Notes under the pieces: model-generated
What the model saw: the letters and a program-made list of their open reading frames with translations, nothing else
Database searches by the model: none
Told to the model about the DNA's origin: nothing
NCBI GenBank assembly: GCA_938049335.1
Contig: CALIYX010000024.1
Coordinates: 251,533 to 315,532, forward strand
Source: an uncultured Clostridia bacterium
GTDB taxonomy: Bacteria; Bacillota; Clostridia; Peptostreptococcales; Anaerovoracaceae
Direction of reading: 5' to 3'
DNA length: 64,000 nt
Program-made: the position numbers and the translations under genes
In this document: in pieces, positions 8,222 to 17,699 of the stretch
How the letters are laid out: each line of letters begins with the position of its first letter
How positions within the stretch are numbered: position 1 is the stretch's first letter

Positions 8222-9778
8222 TTATATCAGCCTTGTCGTCCACTCTGAAAGGTCCCAGATTTCTGTGGCAAGTCCTTCGTAGAACTCAGGCTCGTGGCAT
8301 ACCATCAAAATACTGCCATTATATTCCTGAAGTGCGCGCTTTAGCTCAGCCTTTGCGGCAACATCAAGGTGATTTGTCGGCTCGTCTAGCACAAGTAGGT
8401 TGGACGGTCTGTTAATCAGTTTGCAAAGCCTAACCTTTGCCTGCTCTCCTCCTGAGAGGACTTTTACCTTACTCTCTATGTGCTTTGTTGTAAGACCGCA
8501 CTTTGCTAAAGCAAGCCTTACCTCAAACTGAGTCCATGATTGAAAATCCTGCCAAATTTCGTCTATGCAGGTCTTTTCTCCATCACCAGAGCTTTCCTGC
8601 TCGAAGTAGCCAAGTTCGATAGAATCGCCCATTTTAGCCTCTCCAGACACCGCTGGTATCAGGCCTAGAAGGCTCTTAAGTAGAGTAGTCTTACCGATGC
8701 CATTTGCACCCTCGATTACTATCTTCTGCTTGCGCTCCATGTATAGGTTTAAAGGCTTGCTGAGTGGCTCATCATAGCCAATCACAAGGTCCTTGGTCTC
8801 AAAGATAACCTTGCCACTTATCTTGCTCTCCTTAAAATCAAACTCAGGCTCAGGTGCCTCAGTCGGTCTTGAAATAAGCTCCATGTTGTCGAGCTTTTTC
8901 TGTCTCGACATCGCCATATTCCTAGTAGCAACTCTACTCTTGTTTCTGGCAACGAAGTCCTTAAGCTCTGCGATTTCTGCCTGCTGTCTCTTGTAAGCAG
9001 CCTCCTGCTGTTCCTGCTTAACCTTGAAAACCTCCATGAACTTATCGTAGTCTCCGACATATCTATCGAGATTCTTGTTATGCATGTGATAGATAAGGTT
9101 TACAACACTATTCAGAAATGGTATATCGTGGCTTATGAGGATGAAAGCATTCTCATATGACTCAAGATATCTTCTCAGCCATTCGATATGCTCCCTGTCG
9201 AGATGGTTTGTAGGCTCGTCGAGCAAAAGGATATCTGGCTTTGATAAAAGTAGCTTCGCAAGAAGTACCTTGGTTCTCTGTCCTCCAGAAAGCGCAGAAA
9301 CATCGGTATCAAGACCTAACTCCATAAGTCCAAGAGCCCTTGCTACCTCGTCCACCTTGACATCTATGCTGTAGAAGTCATGCGCCATCAAAAGCTCCTG
9401 AAGAACGCTAGCTTCCTCCATCATCTCATCCATCTTATCAGGGTCAGCGCTTCCCATCTGCTCATAAAGCTCATTCATCTGCTTTTCCATATCAAAGAGT
9501 GAATCAAAGGCTCCTGCTAGCGCCTCTCTGATGGTCATGCCCTTCTTGAGCATCGCATGCTGATCCATATAGCCTACACTCACGTTCTTAGACCACTGCA
9601 CAGTGCCCTCATCTGGCATAAGCTTACCCGTAATTATGTTCATAAAAGTCGACTTTCCCTCGCCGTTTGCTCCTATAAGGCCTATATGCTCACCCTTTAG
9701 AAGTCTGAAGGAAACATCGTTAAATATAGCTCTATCGCCAAAGCCATGCGATAGGTTTTTCACTGTCATTATGCTCAT
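8222..9778 (-). CDS. ABC-F family ATPase
   Basis: This is a soluble tandem ATPase of the ABC-F family, whose members act on ribosomes (translation factors or antibiotic protection) rather than transport. The 518 residues carry Walker A GANGEGKS near 36, signature LSGGQRTKV and DEPTNHLD in the first half. An interdomain linker of about 80 residues contains FVARNKSRVATRNMAMSRQ, and the second half carries GANGIGKT, LSGGEQAKV and DEPTNHLD. There are no membrane segments. The overall pattern resembles housekeeping YkpA/YbiT-type members more than known resistance proteins, so a resistance role should not be assumed. ATG lies about 8 bases after AGGAG. Confidence 0.9.
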   Translation of the reverse strand: MSIMTVKNLSHGFGDRAIFNDVSFRLLKGEHIGLIGANGEGKSTFMNIITGKLMPDEGTVQWSKNVSVGYMDQHAMLKKGMTIREALAGAFDSLFDMEKQMNELYEQMGSADPDKMDEMMEEASVLQELLMAHDFYSIDVKVDEVARALGLMELGLDTDVSALSGGQRTKVLLAKLLLSKPDILLLDEPTNHLDREHIEWLRRYLESYENAFILISHDIPFLNSVVNLIYHMHNKNLDRYVGDYDKFMEVFKVKQEQQEAAYKRQQAEIAELKDFVARNKSRVATRNMAMSRQKKLDNMELISRPTEAPEPEFDFKESKISGKVIFETKDLVIGYDEPLSKPLNLYMERKQKIVIEGANGIGKTTLLKSLLGLIPAVSGEAKMGDSIELGYFEQESSGDGEKTCIDEIWQDFQSWTQFEVRLALAKCGLTTKHIESKVKVLSGGEQAKVRLCKLINRPSNLLVLDEPTNHLDVAAKAELKRALQEYNGSILMVCHEPEFYEGLATEIWDLSEWTTRLI

Positions 9779-9879
9779 CTGGCATCTCCTAACTGTTAAC
9801 TGTTTTTATAAACGATACCATATAAATGGCAAATTTTCAAGATTTATGGCTGTACAGACATACAAAGGCTCATATGTTT

Positions 9880-9906
9880 TACAACAAAAAACAGCCTGTC
9901 GGCTGT
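9880..9906 (-). terminator. Intrinsic terminator
   Basis: On the minus strand ACAGCC, a 4-base loop and GGCTGT are followed by TTTTTTG. It ends the TetR-ABC-ABC operon just after the ABC ATPase remnant. Confidence 0.85.
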
Positions 9907-9921
9907 CTTTAATATTTTCTA

Positions 9922-10022
9922 TTGTACCTCCTGAAAGGCTCATAGGATGCCTGTCTTTTAGCTCAATAAGCCCAAGACCAGAAAGAACATCTTCTATCAT
10001 ATCCTTACTTATGTTCTTTCTC
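9922..10022 (-). pseudogene. Remnant of an ABC transporter ATPase
   Basis: Directly after the second ABC exporter gene a minus-strand stretch encodes KDMIEDVLSGLGLIELKDRH and then PMSLSGG. This is the helical domain plus signature motif seen in energy-coupling-factor and similar ATPases, normally followed by QRVAIARA. Here the sequence loses homology right after LSGG; Walker A is missing in front and Walker B behind. The frame that carries it (to 9806) continues with unrelated codons into the terminator. I read it as a decayed third ABC gene of this operon, left by deletion. Confidence 0.6.
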
Positions 10023-11744
10023 CTAATAATTAAACTCCTCTGCAAGCTTAGTTTTTTGAATTAGGTTTTTATATACCTTTGATTTATTCATTAGTTCATC
10101 ATGTGTGCCTGAAGTTTCAACAACACCATTATCTATTACAACAATCTTGTTAACATTCTCTATTGATTTCAGCCTGTGTGATATTATAATTACCGTCTTA
10201 TTTTCTATCAGTTTGTTTAGGCTCTCCTGGATTTTCTTTTCGTTATCAACATCAAGACTTGCTGAAATTTCATCCAGAATCAGTATCGGTGCATCCTTGA
10301 GGAATGCCCTTGCAATCGAAATTCTCTGCCTCTCACCACCAGAAAGCTCTGCGCCATTTTCACCTATAGCTGTATTAAAGCCTTCAGGAAGCCTTTCAAT
10401 AAAGTCCATGCAGTTAGCAAGCTCAGCAGCCTTCCTTACCTCTTCATCACTTGCATCTTCTCTTCCAAGTCTTATGTTTTCCATAACACTTGTATTAAAC
10501 AGAGTTACATCCTGAAAAACAATCGAAACGTCCTTGAATAAAGAATCCGTCGATATGTCTTTGATATCTTTTCCATCTATCAAAATACTTCCACCATCGT
10601 AGTCGTATAATCTTGATATCAATCTCAAAATGGATGTTTTTCCAGAACCAGATGCGCCTACAAGAGCAGTAACCTCGCCCTGATTTGCTGTAAAACTCAC
10701 GTCTTTTAACACCTGTGTGTCATTGTCGTACGCAAACGATACATTTTTAAACTCAATGTTGAAGTTAGAAAGCTTAACATCCTTACCATTCTGCAATACA
10801 GCATTCTTAATCTCTTTTATGCGCCTTACTGCTGGCTCAATATAGTACATTTCGAAGATACCTTCTTTTGATACATCAAAGATTTCCTTGACCTTTATGG
10901 CAGCTATAATGTAGAGCACAAGGTATAATAAAGAAATTTCACCACGCATGAGAAGTTCTATTCCGACAAGTATTACCACTGCTACACTGATATATGCAAA
11001 AAGTGTAGATATTGCAATAAGAACCATTGACATCATCTCAACATTGAAATGAATTTTCTCACTTTCCTCCATTTTTTTATAAAGACTTCTCTTAACATTC
11101 TTAGACTGATTAAAGCTGCTTATTTCTTGCTGTAGCTCAATGGTCTCCTGAAACAGCTCAGAGTTTTCTCTCAAAACCTTGTAGTACTTACTGTTAGCCG
11201 TGATTTCTTTCTTCTTGCTCAACGGAATTACCATAAAGCTCACAAGTGTAGGAATTATTGTTGCAAGTCCAAGCTTCCAGTTTCCAATTACAAGCATTAG
11301 ACCCATAATAGGAAAGAAAATCCACATACCGACAACCTTAGGTATTGAATGGCTCAAAGCATGTTCAATTGAATTCACATCGACCATGATGGTTTGAGAT
11401 AAATCTGATAGATCATGCTTTGAAAAGTAAGCAAGTGGTAAGTCTGCAAGATTCTCAGCAATATCTGTTCTCAACTTTGCAGACTCCTTGTATGTAGCGT
11501 TATAAAGGCTAACATACTCTTTTGATAGCAATACATACATTATGAGAAGCGTCACAACAGCCATGCAGATATACTGCCAAGTAGCATGCACATTCCCCAA
11601 TATCAGCTGGTCGAAAATAGTCATCAAAATGAACATAGGGGCAAGATTTGCAAAATACGTAAGTGTACAATATAAAGATGCAGTAGTAACATTTTTTGCG
11701 CCCTGCTCAGATAGGGCATATCTTCTTTTAAAATAGTTTTTCAT
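10023..11744 (-). CDS. ABC exporter half-transporter B (permease-ATPase)
   Basis: A 573-residue half-size ABC protein: membrane domain with about six helices in residues 20-310, then an ATPase with Walker A GASGSGKT, signature LSGGERQR, Walker B ILILDE and a switch His in IISHR. ATG at 11744 follows GGAGGG by 6 bases and lies one base after the stop of the partner gene; the longer reading to 11813 lies inside that gene. It very likely forms a heterodimer with the upstream half-transporter. The pair belongs to the broad lipid/drug/siderophore exporter-type group; the substrate cannot be read from sequence. Confidence 0.92.
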   Translation of the reverse strand: MKNYFKRRYALSEQGAKNVTTASLYCTLTYFANLAPMFILMTIFDQLILGNVHATWQYICMAVVTLLIMYVLLSKEYVSLYNATYKESAKLRTDIAENLADLPLAYFSKHDLSDLSQTIMVDVNSIEHALSHSIPKVVGMWIFFPIMGLMLVIGNWKLGLATIIPTLVSFMVIPLSKKKEITANSKYYKVLRENSELFQETIELQQEISSFNQSKNVKRSLYKKMEESEKIHFNVEMMSMVLIAISTLFAYISVAVVILVGIELLMRGEISLLYLVLYIIAAIKVKEIFDVSKEGIFEMYYIEPAVRRIKEIKNAVLQNGKDVKLSNFNIEFKNVSFAYDNDTQVLKDVSFTANQGEVTALVGASGSGKTSILRLISRLYDYDGGSILIDGKDIKDISTDSLFKDVSIVFQDVTLFNTSVMENIRLGREDASDEEVRKAAELANCMDFIERLPEGFNTAIGENGAELSGGERQRISIARAFLKDAPILILDEISASLDVDNEKKIQESLNKLIENKTVIIISHRLKSIENVNKIVVIDNGVVETSGTHDELMNKSKVYKNLIQKTKLAEEFNY

Positions 11745-11745
11745 T

Positions 11746-13482
11746 TTACACCCTCCAATCATTTGCAGTTTCATATAGACGAAGTAGCCTGCTATATATT
11801 CCTTGCTTTTCAATCAAGGAATCGTTACTTCCTCGCTCGACTACCTTACCGTTCTCTAAAACAATTATTTCATCAACATTTTGGATGCTGCTCAGTCTAT
11901 GGGCAATCATGATTACTGTTCTGTCCTTCATGAGATTCTTAAAAGCTTTTTGTAATTCGTACTCGTTATCAGCGTCTATAGAGGCACTCGCTTCATCCAT
12001 TATTACTATAGGTGAGTTCTTCAAAATGGCTCTTGCAATTGCAATTCTCTGCTTTTCTCCTCCCGAAAGATAAACCCCCTTTGAGCCAATAATTGTATTT
12101 TCCTTATCCTTAAACTTAGCTAAAATCTCATCGCAACCAGCTAAACTCAGCGCTTTCATGACATCTTCTCTATTCGCACTTTCATCTGCCATGGCAACAT
12201 TGTCAAATATTGACTTTTTGAATAGCTTGCTATCTTGGAACACAAATGAAATATTGTGTATAATCGCTTCCTTAGTATATTCCTCAAGAGGGTATCCTCC
12301 TATTTTGATCACCCCAGCATCAAGCCTATAAAATCCAGATAGCAGCTTTGCTATTGTCGATTTACCAGAACCTGAATGTCCTACGAGGGCGTAGGTTTTC
12401 TTCTCAGGCAATGAAAACGATAGGTTTTCAAGAACTAGATTTTCACCATATGAAAAAGTTACGTTTTCAAACTCTATATTGTAGTTGTCAAAATGTGTTC
12501 TGCTTCCATATGTCAGCTTATCTTCTTGCATTTTGTCATACAATGCTTCCAGATTCTCAATTGCATATTTAGCATTGAAAATATTCATGCTCGCCCACAT
12601 GATTTTCATGAAAGAAACCATTATTACACCACTGATAAAAAATATCATAATCAGCTCAACGGTAATATCTTTAGGGTTTCCAATACCTGTAATGAAAAAG
12701 CTTAGCGGTATACTAATAATCGCAATCAACCCTAAAAAAATCAATTGATATATGACATATGGTTTCTTGCACGAAAGTGAGTAGTCATAGGCATATTTCG
12801 AATAGTTTTTTATAGATTCGTCAAGGGCTTTGAATGAGTTTAGTTTTGTTCCAAAGATTTTGACAACCTGCATGCCTCTTATGTACTCTACTGTCTCTGA
12901 ACTGAGCTTGTCTAGTGCCGATTGGTATACCTTCATAAACTCAGAATTACCCATCATAGCTTTTAGTATTAGAGCACTTACAAGGGTCAAAATAACTATG
13001 ACCGCCCCTACTCTAATACTTACCGAGAATGCTAGAGCTATTGCAAGTATAGGTGTTAAAAATGCCTGTGAGTTATCAGGAATCATGTGCGCAACAGCTG
13101 TATGGGTCATCGCTGCATTATCATCTATTGTTTTTCTAATCTGGCCTGACGGATTAATATCAAAGAATCTGAAGCTCGAATCTGTTAATCCATCGATTCC
13201 TATTTTTCTAAGATTGGTCTCTAACCTAAAGGCTAGCTTGTGTGAAGTCAACCCTGAGATTAGGTATAATATAGCTGCTAGAGTCAAATATATTACAATC
13301 TTTATTGCATAAACACTTGCGTTTTCAAGACTGTCTTTGACTATAACTTCATCAAAGAATTTATATATGTAATGGTATCCAAATACCATCAAAAAAGCCG
13401 AAATAGCAGATATTATGACCGCTAAATAACCAAACACCCTATACTCAGGCACATATTTAAACGATTTCTTATATATGTCCAT
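11746..13482 (-). CDS. ABC exporter half-transporter A (permease-ATPase)
   Basis: A 578-residue half-size ABC protein with six predicted helices in residues 15-290 and an ATPase domain: Walker A GHSGSGKS, signature LSGGEKQR, Walker B IVIMDEA and MIAHRLSS. It sits between the TetR gene (one base gap, with AAGGAG inside the TetR 3' end) and its partner half-transporter (one base gap). This three-gene order, with the regulator first, is common for drug-efflux or siderophore-type heterodimeric ABC systems. Both signature motifs look intact, although the catalytic acidic residue differs in context (DEA here, DEI in the partner). Confidence 0.92.
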   Translation of the reverse strand: MDIYKKSFKYVPEYRVFGYLAVIISAISAFLMVFGYHYIYKFFDEVIVKDSLENASVYAIKIVIYLTLAAILYLISGLTSHKLAFRLETNLRKIGIDGLTDSSFRFFDINPSGQIRKTIDDNAAMTHTAVAHMIPDNSQAFLTPILAIALAFSVSIRVGAVIVILTLVSALILKAMMGNSEFMKVYQSALDKLSSETVEYIRGMQVVKIFGTKLNSFKALDESIKNYSKYAYDYSLSCKKPYVIYQLIFLGLIAIISIPLSFFITGIGNPKDITVELIMIFFISGVIMVSFMKIMWASMNIFNAKYAIENLEALYDKMQEDKLTYGSRTHFDNYNIEFENVTFSYGENLVLENLSFSLPEKKTYALVGHSGSGKSTIAKLLSGFYRLDAGVIKIGGYPLEEYTKEAIIHNISFVFQDSKLFKKSIFDNVAMADESANREDVMKALSLAGCDEILAKFKDKENTIIGSKGVYLSGGEKQRIAIARAILKNSPIVIMDEASASIDADNEYELQKAFKNLMKDRTVIMIAHRLSSIQNVDEIIVLENGKVVERGSNDSLIEKQGIYSRLLRLYETANDWRV

Positions 13483-13483
13483 A

Positions 13484-14074
13484 TCAATTCTCCTTTCCTT
13501 CTTTAAATATACTGAGAAACATACTCTCTAGAAAATGTCTGTTTTTTTTGAAGTTCTCTCTAGCTCCTAGAATATTAGATGCAAGGATGAGCGCATTCAT
13601 TACATCAGTTGAAACATTAAATATATTCGTATCAAATGACCATCTCGATTCACCTATGACCGAGCTAAGGCTATCATTTGCCTGTTTCTGAAGTTCGTGC
13701 ATTATTTCCTCTAGCTCAGGATTTCTCTTCTTTGCAATTAGAAACTCAACATAAAGTGGCATATATGGGTTATCATCTATAATTTTATCGACAAATTGCT
13801 TTGCCATAAATTCCATTTCATAACCCTTTTTACACTCATCCATATGATCCTTTATAATTGTTTTTCTATATTCAATTCCAGAGAGCATAATATCTTTAAA
13901 AATCTCGTTTACACTTTTATAATAGTGATAGACACCTCCTTTTGATAAACTTGTACCAGCAATAATCTCTTCCATCGTTGCATTTTCTAGACCTTTTTGG
14001 ATTATTACATCGACAGCAGAATTCATTATTTCATTTTTTCTTTCAGACTCACTAAGTCTACGTGCAGCACACAT
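13484..14074 (-). CDS. TetR-family transcriptional regulator
   Basis: The 196-residue protein has an N-terminal TetR DNA-binding domain. The helix-turn-helix lies at about residues 28-50 (TMEEIIAGTSLSKGGVYHYY), with the family-typical GGVYHYYKS turn. The C-terminal part is the variable ligand/dimer domain. It is first in the operon with the two ABC genes, so it very probably represses its own operon and is relieved by a ligand or drug that the exporter handles. A promoter and a 22-base palindrome lie directly upstream. ATG is 7 bases after GGAGG. Confidence 0.93.
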   Translation of the reverse strand: MCAARRLSESERKNEIMNSAVDVIIQKGLENATMEEIIAGTSLSKGGVYHYYKSVNEIFKDIMLSGIEYRKTIIKDHMDECKKGYEMEFMAKQFVDKIIDDNPYMPLYVEFLIAKKRNPELEEIMHELQKQANDSLSSVIGESRWSFDTNIFNVSTDVMNALILASNILGARENFKKNRHFLESMFLSIFKEGKEN

Positions 14075-14091
14075 ATAAATACCTCCAAATC

Positions 14092-14113
14092 ATACCGACG
14101 CATCCGTCGGTAT
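14092..14113. promoter_or_regulatory. Palindromic operator, probable TetR site
   Basis: The arms ATACCGACG and CGTCGGTAT flank a 4-base centre, a 22-base perfect inverted repeat just downstream of the -10 box and upstream of the ribosome site. The position over the transcription start is that expected for a TetR repressor. Binding is inferred, not shown. Confidence 0.8.
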
Positions 14114-14117
14114 CTTT

Positions 14118-14146
14118 ATTATACATAGATTAGTTATAACTAACAA
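14118..14146 (-). promoter_or_regulatory. Promoter of the TetR-ABC operon
   Basis: On the minus strand TTGTTA (14146-14141) and TATAAT (14123-14118) are separated by exactly 17 bases. A second perfect palindrome, TTAGTTATAACTAA (14130-14143), fills part of the spacer and overlaps the -35 box. Confidence 0.85.
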
Positions 14147-14203
14147 GTGTTTTTTTAAATTTTTTTCAGTCTATATTTCAGTGCATCCTTAGTTTGGGAC
14201 ATC

Positions 14204-14232
14204 AAAAAAGCACCTACTATGTAGATGCTTTT
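14204..14232 (-). terminator. Intrinsic terminator of the LRR surface-protein gene
   Basis: On the minus strand AAAAGCATCTAC, a 3-base loop and GTAGGTGCTTTTTT form a 12-pair stem (one G-T) with a U-tract. It lies about 80 bases after the stop at 14311. Confidence 0.85.
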
Positions 14233-14310
14233 CCTTAATAATGCTATTCCTCTTTGTTTCGCCTAATTATAGCATATTTTTAGGCGATTGTTGAGAGAAT
14301 AGGCGATTAT

Positions 14311-17300
14311 TTATACTCGGCACTTTCTTCTTATTAGAAGTCCTGCGATAAGAAGCATTATAGCAATGCCGCCAATTATCATATAGCTTATGATTCCAGT
14401 AGTATCTCCTGTCAAAACGCTAGCCTTAACACCTGGCTTTGCATGTGCATTCTGAGCTGCGTTTCCGCCTGCATTTGACTGGCTTCCTGGCTGAACCTGT
14501 GGCTGAGTATCAGGTGCTGGTGCTGGATTTACAGCTGTTAGACCTATGCTTGCAAAGCCTGCTTTTGTCTTAAGCATTAGTCTGTAATTTCCTGCGCTTA
14601 AGCTGTTCAAATAGCTTCCATTTATATTTAGGATTATGCTACCCTCTCTTACTACATAGTCCTTGCCATACTCTAGTTCCTTAGGTGCTTTTCCATCCTC
14701 TTCAAGAATTAGACTTCCTACTTTATTTTCCTCTGAAATTATCTTATTCTTGTACATGTTTGAAATGTCTACATTTAGCTTTAGAACAAGCGACTTAGCT
14801 TCACCTATAACGAAGGAAACATTCTTCTTATCGAAGTCGAAGTTCACATTTTGATCCTTATTTTCTAGACTTGTATCTTCGAAATTCAGCTCTGTCTCTG
14901 ATGCAGGTTTCTTGACCACTACCTTAGCGTATGGTCTTGCGATGGATTTGCCCTCTACTACTGCTGAGATTTTGTACTCACCTGGCTTGTTAAACTTGTA
15001 CTTGATTTTGCCCTGGGCATCGGTCTTTACTTCGCTTACAGCCGGAGCATTTGGTCCATCAACAAACTCTAGCACTGCGCCACTGATAGGCTTTGGAGTG
15101 CTATCAGCACCATATGTTATGTCAGATCCCATCAAAGTGAATTCTACTTCTTCGCCCTCTTCAATCGTGTACTCTTCCTTATCAAAGAAAGCAAGATCTG
15201 TTCTTAGCATCCAGTTATCGTCATAGAAAACACAGATGTTTTCTCCACCCTTGAGCTCAAATTCCGATATTACCTTATCGGCCATCTTGTTATCAACAGA
15301 ATACATAAAGCTTCCATTTGGATTGATACCTGTCCAAAGTCCCTTGCCTAGAACCTTCATCCAGCTGCAGTTATCGCCGCAGTCAAACTCTTCCTTTGAT
15401 GCTGTATTAGCACCCTTAGCCTTTAAAGCCTTTTCTATTGCAAGCGCAGGCACTGGTGCATCAAACTCAACATCGGTGTAGTAATCAACACCTGCAGTGA
15501 AGTATAGCTTGTCAATTTTTACAGGAGTCTTGCTTATAACTGTGTTATGAAGATCTTCCATTCTTATATCAACATCAATGGCCTCAACCTGAATGTCTTT
15601 TTCAGCATTAAGTGCCTGATTTGACTTAATAGAAAGCTTTAGTTTACCATTCTTTGCTGTTATAGCCTTGAAGCTTCCCTCGGCCTCGTTTATCTTTAGT
15701 AGCTTTTCGCTATCTGTGCTGATTTCGATATCTGCATTTGGAAGGCTTATTGCTTTTCCACGGTATTTAACAGTGAATCTGCTTGTCTCACCAAGCTTAA
15801 GCTCAGTCTTTTCAACATCAAATTCAAGCTTGTTTTCTACTTCCGTATCTTTATATACAGCCTTTAATAAAGTCTTTCCCTTTATCTCAAAGGATCCGCT
15901 GTATTTTAAGCCATCAAAGCTTGCCTTATCCTTTATATCCTCATCATTGAGGAGTAGTTTATCTAAAACCTTTCCAGAAGGCTCGTAAACTGTAAAGTTT
16001 ACAGTTTTGCCAATGCTTTCCTTCTCTCCTTCAACGTCAAGCTTTACTCCTTCGCCCTCAGTCTTAACCTCGACTTTTTCAGCTTCCTTATATGTGAATA
16101 TAACCTCGTGGTCGTCTTTTGAAATAGTCTTAGTTATCTTTTCCGGGCTTATATAGCCTTTGATGTATTCTGGCGTAAATTCATAACTGTTACCTACTGT
16201 ATAGTAGTTTTCTCCGATGATTGCCTTTGATATAGCGTCATCTGAGTAAACCTTTGCACCATTTGTAACAAATGGATTTAGGTAGTCTGTGTAGTAATGT
16301 CCATCACCTGCGCCAGTGCTATATACCTCTCTTGTGAAGTACTTTCCAGGGATTTTCTCAACAACAAGCTTGTTCTTTTCTGCACCGACATAGGTCTTAT
16401 CTTCACTGATAGTCTTGCCATTTTCATCCTGGAATTTAATGGTTACCGCCTGTGGATTTACTACTGCTCTTGTATTTAAAACATTTGCCTTGCCTGTGCT
16501 ATCATATACTTTTGCAAATCTTTCTGTACCCTTTGCATACTCAGTCTTTTCACTGAAGGTCCTGAAGAACACGCCGCTATTTCTTGAAGCCTTACCCAAA
16601 GTCTGAAGGCCTGTAGGCATTGTAAACTCCTCAAGCAAGGTAAACGAAAACGCCTGGTCTCCGATTTCGCTAACGCCATCGCTCATTTTGATACTCTTTA
16701 GATGAGAACCATTGAACGCACCGCTTTCAATTTTCTTTACTGAGTTAGGAAGTTCAATACTTTCAAGTCCTGTGTTTTGGAAGGCATCGCTCTGTATGAC
16801 CTCTAGGTTTATGCCGTCTGCAAACTCAACCTTCTTCAGATTGGTGTTGCCATAAAAGCTTCGTCCACCAAGAGATGTTAGTGATTTAGGCAGCTTAACC
16901 TCTGTAAGGTCATTACCCTGAAACGACATATAGCCTGTGCTCTCAATGCCCTCTGGGATGGTGAGCTTTGTGATTCTATTGTTAACTTTTCCACCAAATG
17001 AACTGTACTTGAATGCATCCTTGTCAATGTGCTTTACCGGAATTCCATCAATTGTCTTTGGAATTACAACCTCGGTAGGATTATTTTTGTCCTTAAATCC
17101 CTTAAGCGTATTAGTTGTCTTATCAAAATTCCACTGAGCAAGAGTTCCAACAAACGGATCCTCTGAAACAGGCTCCTTAAACTCGATATAAACTCTAACG
17201 GTTACATCCTTGTTGCTCTTGTCATTTACTATGCACTGTGAGCTCCATGCCTTGCCCTTGTCCCTTATTATAAGCTTGTTACCTTTAGCAGTAACATCTA

Positions 17301-17601
17301 CATAAGGTTTCCATCCTTCTGGAACCTCAACCTCAAGATCTAAGTTTACCTCTGAGCCATCCTCAGCAAGTCCTCTTAGCACTAGCTCCTTTTGCTCTCC
17401 GACAGTACCCTCTACGGAATACTGTTTCTCTGCGAACTTTGCTAATTTCTTACTCGCTGGGCTTTCGCTTACAGCTTCTCTGCTTGTAGTCACTTCTGCT
17501 TCATTGTCCGACGCAAATACTTGATTTAGTCCAGTACTTGGCAGAACAAGAGCTAATGCGAGCATCAAGCTGAATAGTTTGGTTAAAAACCTTTTGTTCA
17601 T
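14311..17601 (-). CDS. B12-riboswitch-controlled surface protein with LRR and DUF4430 domains
   Basis: The 1096-residue secreted wall protein starts 9 bases after AAAGGAGA. In order: signal peptide (1-31); a beta-rich region; BspA-type leucine-rich repeats (about 170-345, units such as LTIPEGIEST and VKLPKSLTSLGGRSFYGNTN-like); a beta-rich middle; and a DUF4430-like domain (about 700-800). That domain has two Cys in DCGDNCSW, then NGSFMYSVDNK and ELKGGENICVFYDD. An Ig-like domain, a Pro/Gln linker and a C-terminal anchor (LTGDT, helix, RRKCRV) follow. DUF4430 is related to the C-terminal domain of transcobalamin and intrinsic factor. With the cobalamin riboswitch in its leader, I infer a surface corrinoid-binding protein. 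The LRR part may bind a partner or host surface. Ligand binding is not shown. Confidence 0.85.
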   Translation of the reverse strand: MNKRFLTKLFSLMLALALVLPSTGLNQVFASDNEAEVTTSREAVSESPASKKLAKFAEKQYSVEGTVGEQKELVLRGLAEDGSEVNLDLEVEVPEGWKPYVDVTAKGNKLIIRDKGKAWSSQCIVNDKSNKDVTVRVYIEFKEPVSEDPFVGTLAQWNFDKTTNTLKGFKDKNNPTEVVIPKTIDGIPVKHIDKDAFKYSSFGGKVNNRITKLTIPEGIESTGYMSFQGNDLTEVKLPKSLTSLGGRSFYGNTNLKKVEFADGINLEVIQSDAFQNTGLESIELPNSVKKIESGAFNGSHLKSIKMSDGVSEIGDQAFSFTLLEEFTMPTGLQTLGKASRNSGVFFRTFSEKTEYAKGTERFAKVYDSTGKANVLNTRAVVNPQAVTIKFQDENGKTISEDKTYVGAEKNKLVVEKIPGKYFTREVYSTGAGDGHYYTDYLNPFVTNGAKVYSDDAISKAIIGENYYTVGNSYEFTPEYIKGYISPEKITKTISKDDHEVIFTYKEAEKVEVKTEGEGVKLDVEGEKESIGKTVNFTVYEPSGKVLDKLLLNDEDIKDKASFDGLKYSGSFEIKGKTLLKAVYKDTEVENKLEFDVEKTELKLGETSRFTVKYRGKAISLPNADIEISTDSEKLLKINEAEGSFKAITAKNGKLKLSIKSNQALNAEKDIQVEAIDVDIRMEDLHNTVISKTPVKIDKLYFTAGVDYYTDVEFDAPVPALAIEKALKAKGANTASKEEFDCGDNCSWMKVLGKGLWTGINPNGSFMYSVDNKMADKVISEFELKGGENICVFYDDNWMLRTDLAFFDKEEYTIEEGEEVEFTLMGSDITYGADSTPKPISGAVLEFVDGPNAPAVSEVKTDAQGKIKYKFNKPGEYKISAVVEGKSIARPYAKVVVKKPASETELNFEDTSLENKDQNVNFDFDKKNVSFVIGEAKSLVLKLNVDISNMYKNKIISEENKVGSLILEEDGKAPKELEYGKDYVVREGSIILNINGSYLNSLSAGNYRLMLKTKAGFASIGLTAVNPAPAPDTQPQVQPGSQSNAGGNAAQNAHAKPGVKASVLTGDTTGIISYMIIGGIAIMLLIAGLLIRRKCRV

Positions 17602-17644
17602 ACTAGTTCTCCTTTACAAAAGTCATTTATTCTACTTGACAAAC

Positions 17645-17664
17645 AAAAAAGCAGCTTACGCTGC
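17645..17664 (-). terminator. Riboswitch expression-platform terminator
   Basis: On the minus strand GCAGC, GTAA and GCTGC are followed by TTTTTTGTTT, some 45 bases before the start codon and downstream of the cobalamin aptamer. Placed inside the leader, it fits transcription attenuation when B12 is bound. Confidence 0.85.
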
Positions 17665-17699
17665 AATGATACTCCTGTATTTACTTAAACTCGTTCTTA

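Noticed and set aside
8222..9778. Antibiotic-resistance ABC-F gene
   Set aside because: Nothing in the linker points to a known resistance class, and housekeeping members have the same layout.
12348..13312. Several plus-strand open frames opposite the ABC exporter gene
   Set aside because: They are mirror frames of a clear ABC protein and have no ribosome sites or recognisable products.
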